Of a stretch of DNA of 64,000 bases, positions 17,216 to 26,158 are shown in pieces (the stretch's first letter is position 1; every line of letters starts with the position of its first letter). The notes below the pieces were generated by a model. The model saw only the letters and a program-made list of their open reading frames with translations, was not told the DNA's origin and made no database searches. The translations under genes and the position numbers were made by a program. Source of the DNA: Chitinispirillales bacterium (GTDB taxonomy: Bacteria > Fibrobacterota > Chitinivibrionia > Chitinivibrionales > Chitinispirillaceae); NCBI GenBank assembly GCA_031254105.1, contig JAIRVB010000046.1, forward strand, positions 45,814 through 109,813. The letters are read 5' to 3'.

Positions 17216-18943
17216 TCAATTTTGAGTTCTGAATTCTGAGTTCTGAGCTCTTTTATTCTTAGAAAACCTCTCCCCCCGCGGTACATTCATCTTTCCACGG
17301 AAACCGCGCCGCGCCGACATTCCTTTTTCCGGCGCGGGAGACGCGCGCTGAATAAGGGCCTCTTTCCCGCCCTTGTTTTTGAACTTCGCGAGTATTATTT
17401 CCGCCTGGGTAAGAGGCACCGTAACAAAAGAGAACCGGTCAAGTATCTGGATATCCTCAATAAGCTCTTTTGCGATACCGGCTTCATTTACAATAAATTC
17501 GGTTAATAGTTTTTTTGTGGCTTTGCTGCTTTTCCCAAGCGCGATAAAGAGGCGCACACCCTCGCTTCTCTGATTGTTTTTGGCCTGTGATTCGCGGCCT
17601 CGTTCATCACGCCGCTCTTTTTTACGAAAAACCGGCGTAATCTGCCTGTAACTGCCTTTGTCAAGAATCCGTCCATATGAATTTTTAAGCACTGAGGCGA
17701 GAAGCGCCTGAGGATCCTTATCATTTGAAAGCAGTTCCTTTGCCCATGTTTCGAATATGGAACCGGAGAGATCCCCTGCTTCCCAAAAGCTCTTTGTGAT
17801 ACGGTCTCTCTTTTGTTCGATTATCTGAGAGACTTCGGGCACCTCTTTTCTTCTCATAGACGCGTTTACCGTTCTCTTGATAAACCCTAAACGGCTGAAC
17901 TCCTGGGGAGTGATAAACGTAATGGCTGTACCTTGACTTCCCGCGCGTCCCGTTCGGCCTATGCGGTGCACATAACTTTCGGCATCCTGAGGCAAACCGT
18001 AATTGATTACATGCGAAAGATTACTTATGTCAATACCCCGCGCAGCCACATCCGTAGCGACAAGCATGGACAACTGTTTTTTTCTGAACTTGCCGAGAAT
18101 CATCTCTCTTTGCGCCTGAGAGATATCTCCGTGCAGCCCGTCCGCTGTATATCCCCTGTCTGAAAGATGGCGCACAAGCTCATCAACCTCTGTTTTCATC
18201 CTGCAGAACACGATGCCGTAAAAATTTTCTTCCATATCAACTATTCTGCACAGCGCTTCAAAACGGTCATGGGCAGCTACTTCATAATATATCTGTTCGG
18301 TAAGTCCTGTGAGCAGACTGGTCTTAGTTTTTATGTGTTCTATATTTTTCATATAGCTTGAGGCAAGCTTTTTAATGCGCTCAGGCATTGTGGCGGAAAA
18401 AAGAAAGGTACGGCGGCTTTGAGGCGTAGAGGAGAGTATTCTTTCGATATCCTCGATGAAACCCATGTTAAGCATCTCATCGCCTTCATCAAGAACGAAA
18501 AAACGCACGCTTTCAAGTTTGAGCGCGCCCCGTTCCAACATATCGATCACTCTTCCCGGAGTGCCGACCACAATAGAAACGCCTCTTTTGAGTTTTGAGA
18601 GTTGAATTGAGACCGCCTGCCCCCCATAGATAGGCGCGACCGTAACACCGGTGTTCCCTTTCAAAGAGTTGATCTCCTCGCAGACCTGCAGCACGAGCTC
18701 CCTTGTAGGAGCGAGGATAACAGCCTCAACACGCGACGCGCCGGGAGTCAGCATCTCAATGAGAGGGAGAGCGAAGGCAGCGGTTTTCCCGGTGCCTGTC
18801 TGCGCCTGAGCGATGAGGTCAGAGGAACTGCCAAGCATCGCGGGTATTACCATTGACTGGATTTCCGTTGGCTCTTCAAAGCCCCTCGCGTTAATCGCAT
18901 CCAAAGTCTTGTTCGATAAACCGAGTTGTTTAAATTTTTCCAT
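17216..18943 (-). CDS. DEAD-box ATP-dependent RNA helicase (DeaD/CsdA-like)
   Basis: About 575 residues from MEKFKQLGLSNKTL; the longer frame to 19030 is unsupported. The helicase core is complete: Q motif with EPTEIQS, motif I AQTGTGKT, Ia PTRELVLQ, motif II VLDEGDEML (a DEGD variant of DEAD), motif III SATMP, motif V TDVAARGID and motif VI YVHRIGRTGRAG. A DbpA-type RNA-binding domain follows (residues ~450-530, VRLFIALGKSSKATKKLL). It unwinds RNA in ribosome assembly or cold adaptation. The last residues (RAQNSEFRTQN) are encoded by a simple TTCTGAGTTCTGA-type repeat, suggesting that the original stop was lost. Confidence 0.9.
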   Translation of the reverse strand: MEKFKQLGLSNKTLDAINARGFEEPTEIQSMVIPAMLGSSSDLIAQAQTGTGKTAAFALPLIEMLTPGASRVEAVILAPTRELVLQVCEEINSLKGNTGVTVAPIYGGQAVSIQLSKLKRGVSIVVGTPGRVIDMLERGALKLESVRFFVLDEGDEMLNMGFIEDIERILSSTPQSRRTFLFSATMPERIKKLASSYMKNIEHIKTKTSLLTGLTEQIYYEVAAHDRFEALCRIVDMEENFYGIVFCRMKTEVDELVRHLSDRGYTADGLHGDISQAQREMILGKFRKKQLSMLVATDVAARGIDISNLSHVINYGLPQDAESYVHRIGRTGRAGSQGTAITFITPQEFSRLGFIKRTVNASMRRKEVPEVSQIIEQKRDRITKSFWEAGDLSGSIFETWAKELLSNDKDPQALLASVLKNSYGRILDKGSYRQITPVFRKKERRDERGRESQAKNNQRSEGVRLFIALGKSSKATKKLLTEFIVNEAGIAKELIEDIQILDRFSFVTVPLTQAEIILAKFKNKGGKEALIQRASPAPEKGMSARRGFRGKMNVPRGERFSKNKRAQNSEFRTQN

Positions 18944-19214
18944 TGGTGGAATATAGCTCAGGGTTTGGGCAAAGTGAAAGTATTTTGACGCACTTTTTTT
19001 AAGACAATAAACATTGGTAAAAAACGGCATGCTATTTGCGGTAGTTTACCTTCTCCGCAGTATAATAGCACCTCTAAAAATTTCACATTAAAAAATAAAT
19101 CGGTGCAATCCCTTTGCAAACACAAGCGTTCGCAAGCAAGTAAACTTTCTGAAATATACAATTTTATTTTTATCTTTTTAAAAGTTTTCAAAAGAACAAA
19201 GGAGGATAACAGTT

Positions 19215-19589
19215 ATGTCTCTTCATGAGCGTGTCAAAGAGCTGAGAAAGCGTTTGGGATTAACGCAGGTTGAATTCGGAAAGAGAGTTGGGATTGTGCA
19301 GGGTCATCTGACTGGAATCGAAAGCGGGAAAAAAAGCATAACCGCAAAGACATTCAAAGTAATCAGCTCAACTTATGGTGTATCGGAAGAGTGGTTAAGA
19401 ACAGGTAAGGGAGAGATGTTTAACAAAAATCCCGACAAAAGAGCCGCCAGGATAATTCGCTTTTTTAATGAGCTTACCCCTGAATATCAGGACTTTATGT
19501 TATTACAGCTGGATCACCTCTTTGATTTACAAACCGAATTAAAGCAAACTGGCAGGAAAAAGTTACCTTCTAAAAAGTTACCATCGTAA
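19215..19589 (+). CDS. XRE-family helix-turn-helix regulator
   Basis: 124 residues. An N-terminal HTH_3/Cro-C1 domain covers residues ~5-65 (VKELRKRLGLTQVEFGKRVGI, then ESGKKSITAKTFKVISSTYGVSEEWLRTGKGEMF), typical of phage-like repressors. The C-terminal half is a helical segment, then a small duplicated tail KKLPSKKLPS. It is preceded by AAAGGAGG (19198-19205). No toxin or phage gene lies beside it, so its target is unknown. Confidence 0.8.
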   Translation: MSLHERVKELRKRLGLTQVEFGKRVGIVQGHLTGIESGKKSITAKTFKVISSTYGVSEEWLRTGKGEMFNKNPDKRAARIIRFFNELTPEYQDFMLLQLDHLFDLQTELKQTGRKKLPSKKLPS

Positions 19590-19679
19590 ATCAACAGACC
19601 GCTGTTACAAGAGGAGATGACGTTAAAGTTAGCTGGAAACGTAAAAGCGCAATATAGTACAGATCGTTTACTCACGCAT

Positions 19680-19724
19680 TTTTCGTCAAAACAATTCCCA
19701 AAATGAGAATTGTTTTGACGAAAA
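19680..19724. other. Perfect 18 bp inverted repeat between the XRE and RRM genes
   Basis: TTTTCGTCAAAACAATTC (19680-19697) and its exact reverse complement (19707-19724) are separated by a 9 nt loop. With one bulge the stem extends by three more pairs. No T run follows on either strand, so it is not an obvious terminator. It may be an operator or mRNA structure in the 350 bp gap (19590-19940), where nothing else is seen. Confidence 0.5.
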
Positions 19725-19940
19725 TGAGAAACCGGTTAACCAGTTTTAATACAAATGTTCAAACTGAGACATAATAAATCAGGCACAGCTTTTGCATACT
19801 TTCATCTGCAACTAAAAAAGCAAAGGCCTGATAGGCTTGCGTGAGATCCGCCCTGCTGTTTGTCTGCCGCGGCGTTCTTTTGTGCATGTCTTTGGGGGCT
19901 CAAGTAATCATTCCACCATTTTCAAAAAAGGATTTGTCCT

Positions 19941-20237
19941 ATGTCTCAAAAGCTCTACATTGGTAACCTCCCTTACAGAACCACCGAAAACGATGTACGC
20001 AAACTCTTCAGCAAGTACGAGCCGATACATTCCGTAGTGCTCATAGCCGACCGTGAAACCGGACGTTCACGCGGTTTTGGCTTCATTGAACTTGAAGAGA
20101 TTAACGCGGAATCGGCAATCACAGAACTTGGTGACACAATCTTCGGCGGCCGCAACCTGCGCATAAGCAAAGCCAAAGACAGGGATCCAATGGATGTGCG
20201 CTCCCCGAGACTGCAAACCGCGGCGCACGAAGGCTGA
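19941..20237 (+). CDS. RNA-recognition-motif (RRM) RNA-binding protein
   Basis: 98 residues, one RRM domain. RNP2 is LYIGNL (residues ~5-10) and RNP1 is RGFGFIEL (~44-51), with the aromatic residues that stack on RNA. A short basic/polar tail follows. Bacterial single-RRM proteins of this kind are often cold-induced RNA chaperones; regulation here is not proven. The Shine-Dalgarno AGGA can pair with TCCT next to the start codon (AGGATTTGTCCT), so access to it may be modulated. A short GCTGAG/CTCAGC hairpin follows at the stop codon. Confidence 0.88.
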   Translation: MSQKLYIGNLPYRTTENDVRKLFSKYEPIHSVVLIADRETGRSRGFGFIELEEINAESAITELGDTIFGGRNLRISKAKDRDPMDVRSPRLQTAAHEG

Positions 20238-20280
20238 GGTTTTAGACTCAGCGTCAACCCGTGATTAAAGAGCATAGCTT

Positions 20281-20466
20281 AATGCAGAAATAATAATGAG
20301 GAATACGGAAATTTAAACCATAAATGTGTCTTGAAGCAGTCCGGTTACCTTCGGCAAGATAACAATTTTTTACGTTTCTATTTCTACATTATTTTACATA
20401 TTTTTATTTCTGCATTGGCTTCGCCTCGATAAACGAGGTCAGACGTTTTATTTCCGCATTGTTTTT
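20281..20466. repeat. Cluster of short AT-rich dispersed repeats
   Basis: Three related pieces: 20281-20319 (ATGCAGAAATAATAATG-like), about 20398-20418, and about 20446-20466 (reverse orientation, ATTTCCGCATTG). The same unit occurs at 28642-28679 and 28765-28799, with a diverged version at about 31910-31995. The last piece here runs into the radical SAM gene and supplies its final codons and stop. Confidence 0.5.
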
Positions 20467-21467
20467 TGACATAGCGGATCATCGCCGTAAAGCCCTTTCC
20501 CCAAAGCAAGAGCAAGCGCCCTGCATCCGGCGCAGCCGTCAACTTGACATGATCCGCATCCGCCATCTCTCATATAAGGCCGTAAACCTTCGGGTGAATA
20601 CTTATCTAATACACTCAAAACCTGTTCCATACTATCGGATGGCAGTTTGCCCGCAGGCACAGGAAGCCGCCTGCATGGGAAAACCGTACCATCCGGCATA
20701 AGCGCCATTGATGAGGATCCTAAGTTACACAACGCCCCTTTTATTGAACACCGCTCTCCGGTCATTCCATATGGCATGTCAACCCAAAACGCTTTGTAAG
20801 CGCGTAAATCATCCGCCGATTCCTCATCCAAATCCGCCGCACGGCAAACAGCGCGCATAACCTCACTCCACTGCTCAGGATTTAAAACCGAATTTGAAAA
20901 ACCGGCCCCGCGGCCAAGCGGAACATACCGTTCAAAAATTACCCCTTTAGCGCCAATTTCAGCCGCCAGAGAACAGATCCCCTCAATACACCGGTAATTA
21001 CAGCCGCTGACAGTTACCATAATGATAACAGGTATCCCCTCCCGCACTAAAGAACCGATATTATCAACAGCCATTTTAAAATGCCCCCGGCCTCTGATAT
21101 AATCATTAGTAAAAGAGTCGCGGGATTCAAGGGATATTTTTACAGCGGTCAATTTTGGAAGCGCTTTCAGTTTTTTAACTGTACCGGGATCCATTTTAAA
21201 AGAACTTGTGATAATGTTAAGCTCATCGAGATTGGGAAACGCCGCCAGAAAAGTCATCAATTCAAAAATACCTCTGTAAAGCAGCGGTTCTCCGCCAGTT
21301 AGATTGATACTGACAGGTACGTCTAAAGCAGAGATAATATGAGAGGCTATGCCCTTTAACTCGTCAAGCCGCGCTTCCGCCCCCCCGTCAAAACGTTCCT
21401 GATAACAGTGCAAACATCCGCCCGGACATCTATCTGTTATGTGCCATTGAAATCCGAAAGTTTCCAT
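20448..21467 (-). CDS. Radical SAM/SPASM protein
   Basis: 339 residues. The radical SAM cluster motif CX3CX2C (CPGGCLHCY, residues ~14-22) opens the protein, followed by NLTGGEPLLY. The C-terminal cysteine-rich region (LPDGTVFPCRRL, then GGCGSCQVDGCAGC) is a SPASM/twitch domain holding auxiliary Fe-S clusters. Such enzymes modify peptides or proteins. No peptide precursor gene is visible next to it, so the substrate is unknown. The stop codon lies in a copy of a short dispersed repeat (final residues KTMRK). Confidence 0.8.
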   Translation of the reverse strand: METFGFQWHITDRCPGGCLHCYQERFDGGAEARLDELKGIASHIISALDVPVSINLTGGEPLLYRGIFELMTFLAAFPNLDELNIITSSFKMDPGTVKKLKALPKLTAVKISLESRDSFTNDYIRGRGHFKMAVDNIGSLVREGIPVIIMVTVSGCNYRCIEGICSLAAEIGAKGVIFERYVPLGRGAGFSNSVLNPEQWSEVMRAVCRAADLDEESADDLRAYKAFWVDMPYGMTGERCSIKGALCNLGSSSMALMPDGTVFPCRRLPVPAGKLPSDSMEQVLSVLDKYSPEGLRPYMRDGGCGSCQVDGCAGCRALALALGKGLYGDDPLCQKTMRK

Positions 21468-21499
21468 TTATAGAAAAATACTCAATGCAAAGACAACCT

Positions 21500-21728
21500 C
21501 AATTTTTCCTTTAAGATTTTCCCCGTACCCAGAAAGACACACAGCCGCAAGTCCGCCTGTATAACCCCATGCTTTAACGCGGAGTTGAAACCACACGCAA
21601 AAACCGCCGCCTGCTCCTCAAACATCTTCCCGCATACGTTCCCAGCGCGCAACCTCGTGTTGAAACGCTGAGCTTTACAGACAAACATCTGAGCCATGTG
21701 GCCAATCAGGGTACGGAGAGGAGAATAG
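21500..21728. repeat. Dispersed intergenic repeat, copy B
   Basis: It occupies the gap between the SPASM protein and the DUF3047 gene in the same orientation as copy A. Shared blocks in order: CCTGTATAAC, CCATGCTTTAACGCGGAGT, GAAACCA, CGTGTTGAAAC, GAGCTTTACAGAC, and a shortened end. TTTAACGCGGAG can pair with the later CCTCGTGTTGAAA. Where copy A has T-G, B has C-G, so pairing is kept. It lacks the CAATTG end block seen in A and C. Confidence 0.65.
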
Positions 21729-21732
21729 TGCG

Positions 21733-22392
21733 TTATTCACCGCTGTACATCAAAAAATGAGCGTAATCCGCTTCTACATACGAGTTGGTATCATCACCAT
21801 CGCTCATAATTGCAAAAGCTATTGTCATGGGAGGAGAATCATCGGAAAAAAGCTTTATATAATCACTGAGTAAATCAACAGACTCCTCAACCCAAATTCC
21901 CGTCTGATCCTCCCCGCTTCTTAAAACTACAATTTTCGTACGGCTGTGATGAGGGCTTTGAGTAAGCGTTCCTACCGGAAGCGTTGTACTCCAGACATAT
22001 TTGATAATATTATTCATTGGCTTAACACCCTTAAAAACCACATAAACAGAAGCGCCGCTATCCCCGCTCTTTTTATTACGTTCATCGCCGCCCGCGGGAA
22101 GCGCATGCACTCTCCAACGCCAGCTAAGCCGTGAATAGTTTTTTATGTCAATTTCAACAGGTTTACCGATGGAAACCGCCTCGCTCGTGGATTTATGCTT
22201 TACATAATAACTCTCATTCTCCCGCTCCAATGTGTAAAATCCCGTTTTATGTTTTTTTTGAAAAGGCCCCCAATCGCATGGTAAAGTGGGATAATCCCGT
22301 GAACGGCAGAAAGAGAAAGTATCAATAACAAAAATATCCGCAAAACAACAAAAGGCGGCCGCTAAAATAAACGGTATTGCCGGTATTCTCAT
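21733..22392 (-). CDS. DUF3047 family secreted protein
   Basis: 219 residues with an N-terminal signal peptide (PAIPFILAAAFCCFADIF). The mature protein has the DUF3047 pattern: LSWRWRVHALPAGGDE, ASVYVVFKGV, IKYVWSTTLPVGT and a final VEADYAHFLMY. Family members are exported proteins, predicted beta-rich, with no assigned function. It stands alone, with a repeat element directly downstream and mobile-element debris upstream. Confidence 0.8.
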   Translation of the reverse strand: MRIPAIPFILAAAFCCFADIFVIDTFSFCRSRDYPTLPCDWGPFQKKHKTGFYTLERENESYYVKHKSTSEAVSIGKPVEIDIKNYSRLSWRWRVHALPAGGDERNKKSGDSGASVYVVFKGVKPMNNIIKYVWSTTLPVGTLTQSPHHSRTKIVVLRSGEDQTGIWVEESVDLLSDYIKLFSDDSPPMTIAFAIMSDGDDTNSYVEADYAHFLMYSGE

Positions 22393-22535
22393 CTTGCGCC
22401 AACCTTTACCGTATAAATACCAGGTGATTATTATTCACCCGTGCAACAAACATACCAGACCGGCGGGTAATTTTTAAATAATTAAATATTAACCGCTTAT
22501 CTATATCGGCGTATAAAAACAGCCGTTAACCTGTT

Positions 22536-22640
22536 TTAGTGGATATTGTCAACGTATTTTACGATCCGGCGATATTCATCGCGGCTGCGGATAATGCGGT
22601 TTTGGAATGATTTTTGCCAAACGGCAAAGGTGCATTGCAT
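22536..22640 (-). pseudogene. C-terminal remnant of an IS200/RAYT-like (Y1) transposase
   Basis: A 34-residue frame on the minus strand reads FAVWQKSFQNRIIRSRDEY, then RRIVKYVDNIH and stop. This matches the WQ..F...IIR...DY..I..Y segment near the end of REP-associated tyrosine transposases. The catalytic HUH and Tyr parts are absent, so it is a dead fragment. No other gene is seen between 22393 and 22535. Confidence 0.55.
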
Positions 22641-22711
22641 TAACGTATATGCACAAATCATATTTGTATTGCTAACCACTGTATGAACCGGTTACAATTC
22701 CGATTCCGGCG

Positions 22712-22945
22712 CGGGGGCGGAAGGTTGCTGTTTATCATCAACTGGGGAGGGTTGCACAGGAACGCAGGAATTTCAACACCGCTGAGGAATGGTACAAAAA
22801 AGCATTGACCACATTCGAAAAATTTGGTGATGAACACTGGGCGGACAATGTTAAGAAAAGACTTAAAGAACTGGAAGGATATTATATTCTTATGGGGACT
22901 TCTTCACCGAAGTCTACTAATACGTCGCAATTGCAATCTATATGA
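22712..22945 (+). pseudogene. Fragment of a tetratricopeptide-repeat (NB-ARC/TPR-type) protein
   Basis: The plus strand reads AVYHQLGRVAQERRNFNTAEEWY, KKALTTFEKFGDEHWADNV and KKRLKELEG. This is the highly regular repeat of large STAND/TPR proteins, and only a little more than one repeat remains. The frame then runs into unrelated sequence and stops at 22945, where the IS3 fragment begins. It has no start and no upstream domain. It is the remnant of a larger gene cut by the insertion or a deletion. Confidence 0.55.
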
Positions 22946-23390
22946 CCGTAAGATCATCGGCTGGGCATTAAGCGGCAACATGGAGACTTTCAATACAACG
23001 ATTCCTGCTCTACAAATGGCGTTTAAAAACCGCTGTGCGCAGCAAGGGATGATATTTCATAGCGACAGAGGGGTACAGTACTGTGCGCAAGATTTCCGCT
23101 CAATACTGAAAGCTTTATGCCCTACTATTGTTCAAAGCATGAGCCGTAAAGCAAACTGCTGGGATAACGCTTGCGCAGAGTCTTTTTTTGGAACCTTGAA
23201 GAGAGAAGTCGAGTTTTTAGATGGAAAGTACAGCGCTCAAAAGGTAAGGCAGGAGGTGTTTATGTTTATCGAGGCCTATTATAATCGGATTCGGGCTCAC
23301 TCGACTATTGATTTTAAGGCGCCAGATAAATTTATTTTAAGAACATGCGGCATAGGCTTAACCGTGTATACCTAAACGGGGCAAACACCA
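22938..23390 (+). mobile_element. IS3-family transposase, 5'-truncated copy with its right end
   Basis: The frame from LYDRKIIGWALS to the stop near 23375 is the C-terminal half of an IS3 OrfB integrase core. It contains the second catalytic Asp (FHSDRGVQYC) and the Glu (DNACAESFFGTLKRE), but the first Asp and OrfA are missing, so it is inactive. The end TAAACGGGGCAAACACCA at 23373-23390 fits an IS3-type terminus finishing in CA. It sits upstream of the methyltransferase gene, consistent with acquisition through mobile-element traffic. Confidence 0.75.
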
Positions 23391-23596
23391 CTTTTTTTGA
23401 ACCTTGAAGAGAGAAGTCGAGTTTTTAGATGGAAAGTACAGTGCTCAAAAGGTAAGGCAAGAGGTGTTTCTTTTTATAGAGGCCTATTATAATCGGATTC
23501 GGGCTCACTCGACTATTGATTTTAAGGCGCCAGATAAATTTATTTTAAGAACAGCGGCATAGGCTTAACCGTGCATACTAAACGGGGCAAACACCA
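23391..23596 (+). mobile_element. Tandem second copy of the IS3 3' end
   Basis: About 206 bp nearly identical to 23182-23390, beginning at the same CTTTTTTT position and ending in the same GGGGCAAACACCA. It repeats the last ~65 codons of the transposase. A one-base loss after the T run and two-base losses near the end put it out of frame. It abuts the first copy exactly, so it is either a local duplication or a one-ended transposition product. Confidence 0.7.
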
Positions 23597-23632
23597 ATCA
23601 AATGATGGTAGAGGAATAGGCGGTGAAAAATA

Positions 23633-26158
23633 GTGTTGAAAAATAAAAAGCTAACCTATATTTCGCTGTTTAGTTCTGCGGGAATTGGTTGTCATGGTTT
23701 CCAAATGGAAGGTTATCGTTGTGTTGCAACAAATGAAATCTTGTCAAGACGAATAGATGTACAAAGAGCAAATAAAATTTGCGAATTAGATACAGGTTAC
23801 ATCGTTGGTGATATATCAAATATAGAAGTCAAGCAAAATATATACAGGGAAATTGAAAAATGGAGGCGTAAAGGTAATGACCGAGTTGATGCCGTAATCG
23901 CCACACCACCTTGCCAAGGCATAAGTGTTATTAACCATAAAAAAAGTGCTTGCGAAATCCACCGGAATAGTTTGGTTGTGGAATCTGTTGACATTATCAA
24001 TGAAATTAGACCCCGTTTTTTTATTTTTGAAAACGTAATGGCTTTTCAAAAAACACACTGCATAACTCCAGATGGTCGCAATATTCCTATTGGCGAATAC
24101 ATAAAGGAATCATTAGGCAAGGAGTATATTATTTCAGGCACAGTTTTGAATTTGATGAATTACGGTTCTAACTCATCAAGAACAAGAACGCTTGTAATTG
24201 GTGTTGACAAATTATATAAAAACAATATTGTACCTTACGATTTGCTCCCATGCTACAGACAAGAAAAAACGCTTCGTGATGTGATATATGACCTCCCTGC
24301 ACTTAAATGGGGAGAAATTTCCGATACAGATTTTTACCATGCTTTTCGAACATATGATTCCAAAATGAGAGACTGGATTAGTGGATTGAAAGAAGGAGAA
24401 TCAGCGTTTGATAATACAGACCCTTTTTGTCGTCCTCATAAAATTATAAATGGGCAGTATGTCGAAAATGTTCGTAAGAATCGAGATAAATACACAAGGC
24501 AATTATGGGATAGGTTCATTCAATGCGTACACACAAGAAATGACCAACTCGCTGCTCAAAATACAGTTCATCCTAAACAAGACCGTGTTTTTAGTATAAG
24601 AGAAATCATGGAGATGATGACAGTCCCCTATAATTTCAAATGGATGGAGAAAAGCTTAGATGATTTGAACAAACTTTCAGACTGCGAGAAAAGAGAGTTG
24701 TATAAGAATCACGAAATGAACATTAGGCAATGTCTCGGTGAAGCTGTGCCTACTGAGATAATGCGGCAAATAGCATCTAATATAAAATCTCATCTTTTGT
24801 TAAAAAAACGCTGTGAGTCTATGGAAGTTAATAAAATTATTTCTAAATATAACCTTGAATGTCAAGATAGATTGAATATGTTTATATCAGATAATCAATT
24901 AAATCTTGATATAGCTACTTTAATGCGTATAGCGGAATTATGTAATGCCAATCGCGATAAAGATGCTGCGTATTACACAAATAAATTTATCGTTAATGAA
25001 ATCATGGAGAGCTTACCTACTTTTGCAAAAGACGTAATTCGTATTATAGAGCCATCAGTTGGCGCAGGGAGTTTTTTACCGTTTTTATTTAAGAAATATG
25101 CTGATGTTCCAAGAGTGATACTTGATGTCGTTGATGTTAATGAAGTAAGCCTTGAGACCTTGAAGATTATTTTATCAAAAATTGAAATACCAAAAAATTT
25201 TTCTTTGCGTTTCCATTGTCATGATTTTTTGACTTTTGAAATGCCGTATTTATATGACCTTGCTATCGGTAATCCGCCATATTCTAAAATTAAAACGAGC
25301 ATATCTGCCGTTGAAAAGCAATCGTGTCAATATGTGAATCAAAAAACGAAAAACCTATCTGCTCTTTTCCTTGAAAAGTGCTTGCAATGGAGTAGCTGTG
25401 TTGCCTTGGTGCTTAACAAGACTATTCTAAGTACGGAGGAGTTTACGCCGACACGAGAATTGTTGCGTAAGATGAAAATAGAAACTATCATAGATTTTGG
25501 GCGATATGGATTTACAGGCTTATCTATTGAGACCATGTGCCTTATAATTTCACCAAAGAAAAAACCGAAGAAAACAGCAATTCATAATATGAAATTTAAT
25601 ATGAGACAAGAAAAAGACCAAGGCTATATAACCGATGAACGCTATCCATACTTTTTAATATATCGTGATGAACAGTTTGATATTGTTGCCGACAAGCTTG
25701 TTTTTGATGTATTTAGCGTGTTTCGTGATAGGCAAATAACTAAGGCAATAACAAATGGCTTTACAGGAAACGATTGTATTCGGGTTATAAAGGCAAGAAA
25801 CCTAAACGATGATGGTAAGGGTATCACAGAAATTAATGGATATGATGCTTTCATCTTGAAAGAAAATGCAAAGATGCTTTCTGCATATAAATACGTCAAT
25901 GATTTTAGTGTATATCTCACACCTAATATGACATACAATCCGAGGGTTATAGAAAACCTACCTGACATGATTCCCGATGGTTCTGTAGCTGTATTGGTGC
26001 CAAAAGAATCAATTCGGTTGTCACATGTCCAGCGTGCCTATTTTTCTTCAGACGAATACCGAAGGTTTTATGGTGTTGCGAGAAACTTATCAACTCAATC
26101 AATAAATGTCGATAAGACAAGTGTATTCTTTTATGGGGTGTTGAGAGATGACTGTTAA
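23633..26158 (+). CDS. Fused C5-cytosine / N6-adenine DNA methyltransferase of a restriction-modification system
   Basis: 841 residues from a GTG. Residues ~1-390 are a C5-cytosine methyltransferase: motif I SLFSSAGIG, motif IV TPPCQG with catalytic Cys94, motif VI ENV (133-135), and a late motif near GEAVPTE (369-375). Residues ~400-841 are an N6-adenine methyltransferase: motif I IEPSVGAGSF (472-481) and motif IV GNPPYSK (NPPY 547-550), with a C-terminal target-recognition region. Two different methylations in one protein suit an asymmetric site in which each strand carries a different target base. It is AT-rich compared with neighbours. The stop overlaps the HNH gene by 11 nt. Confidence 0.85.
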   Translation: MLKNKKLTYISLFSSAGIGCHGFQMEGYRCVATNEILSRRIDVQRANKICELDTGYIVGDISNIEVKQNIYREIEKWRRKGNDRVDAVIATPPCQGISVINHKKSACEIHRNSLVVESVDIINEIRPRFFIFENVMAFQKTHCITPDGRNIPIGEYIKESLGKEYIISGTVLNLMNYGSNSSRTRTLVIGVDKLYKNNIVPYDLLPCYRQEKTLRDVIYDLPALKWGEISDTDFYHAFRTYDSKMRDWISGLKEGESAFDNTDPFCRPHKIINGQYVENVRKNRDKYTRQLWDRFIQCVHTRNDQLAAQNTVHPKQDRVFSIREIMEMMTVPYNFKWMEKSLDDLNKLSDCEKRELYKNHEMNIRQCLGEAVPTEIMRQIASNIKSHLLLKKRCESMEVNKIISKYNLECQDRLNMFISDNQLNLDIATLMRIAELCNANRDKDAAYYTNKFIVNEIMESLPTFAKDVIRIIEPSVGAGSFLPFLFKKYADVPRVILDVVDVNEVSLETLKIILSKIEIPKNFSLRFHCHDFLTFEMPYLYDLAIGNPPYSKIKTSISAVEKQSCQYVNQKTKNLSALFLEKCLQWSSCVALVLNKTILSTEEFTPTRELLRKMKIETIIDFGRYGFTGLSIETMCLIISPKKKPKKTAIHNMKFNMRQEKDQGYITDERYPYFLIYRDEQFDIVADKLVFDVFSVFRDRQITKAITNGFTGNDCIRVIKARNLNDDGKGITEINGYDAFILKENAKMLSAYKYVNDFSVYLTPNMTYNPRVIENLPDMIPDGSVAVLVPKESIRLSHVQRAYFSSDEYRRFYGVARNLSTQSINVDKTSVFFYGVLRDDC

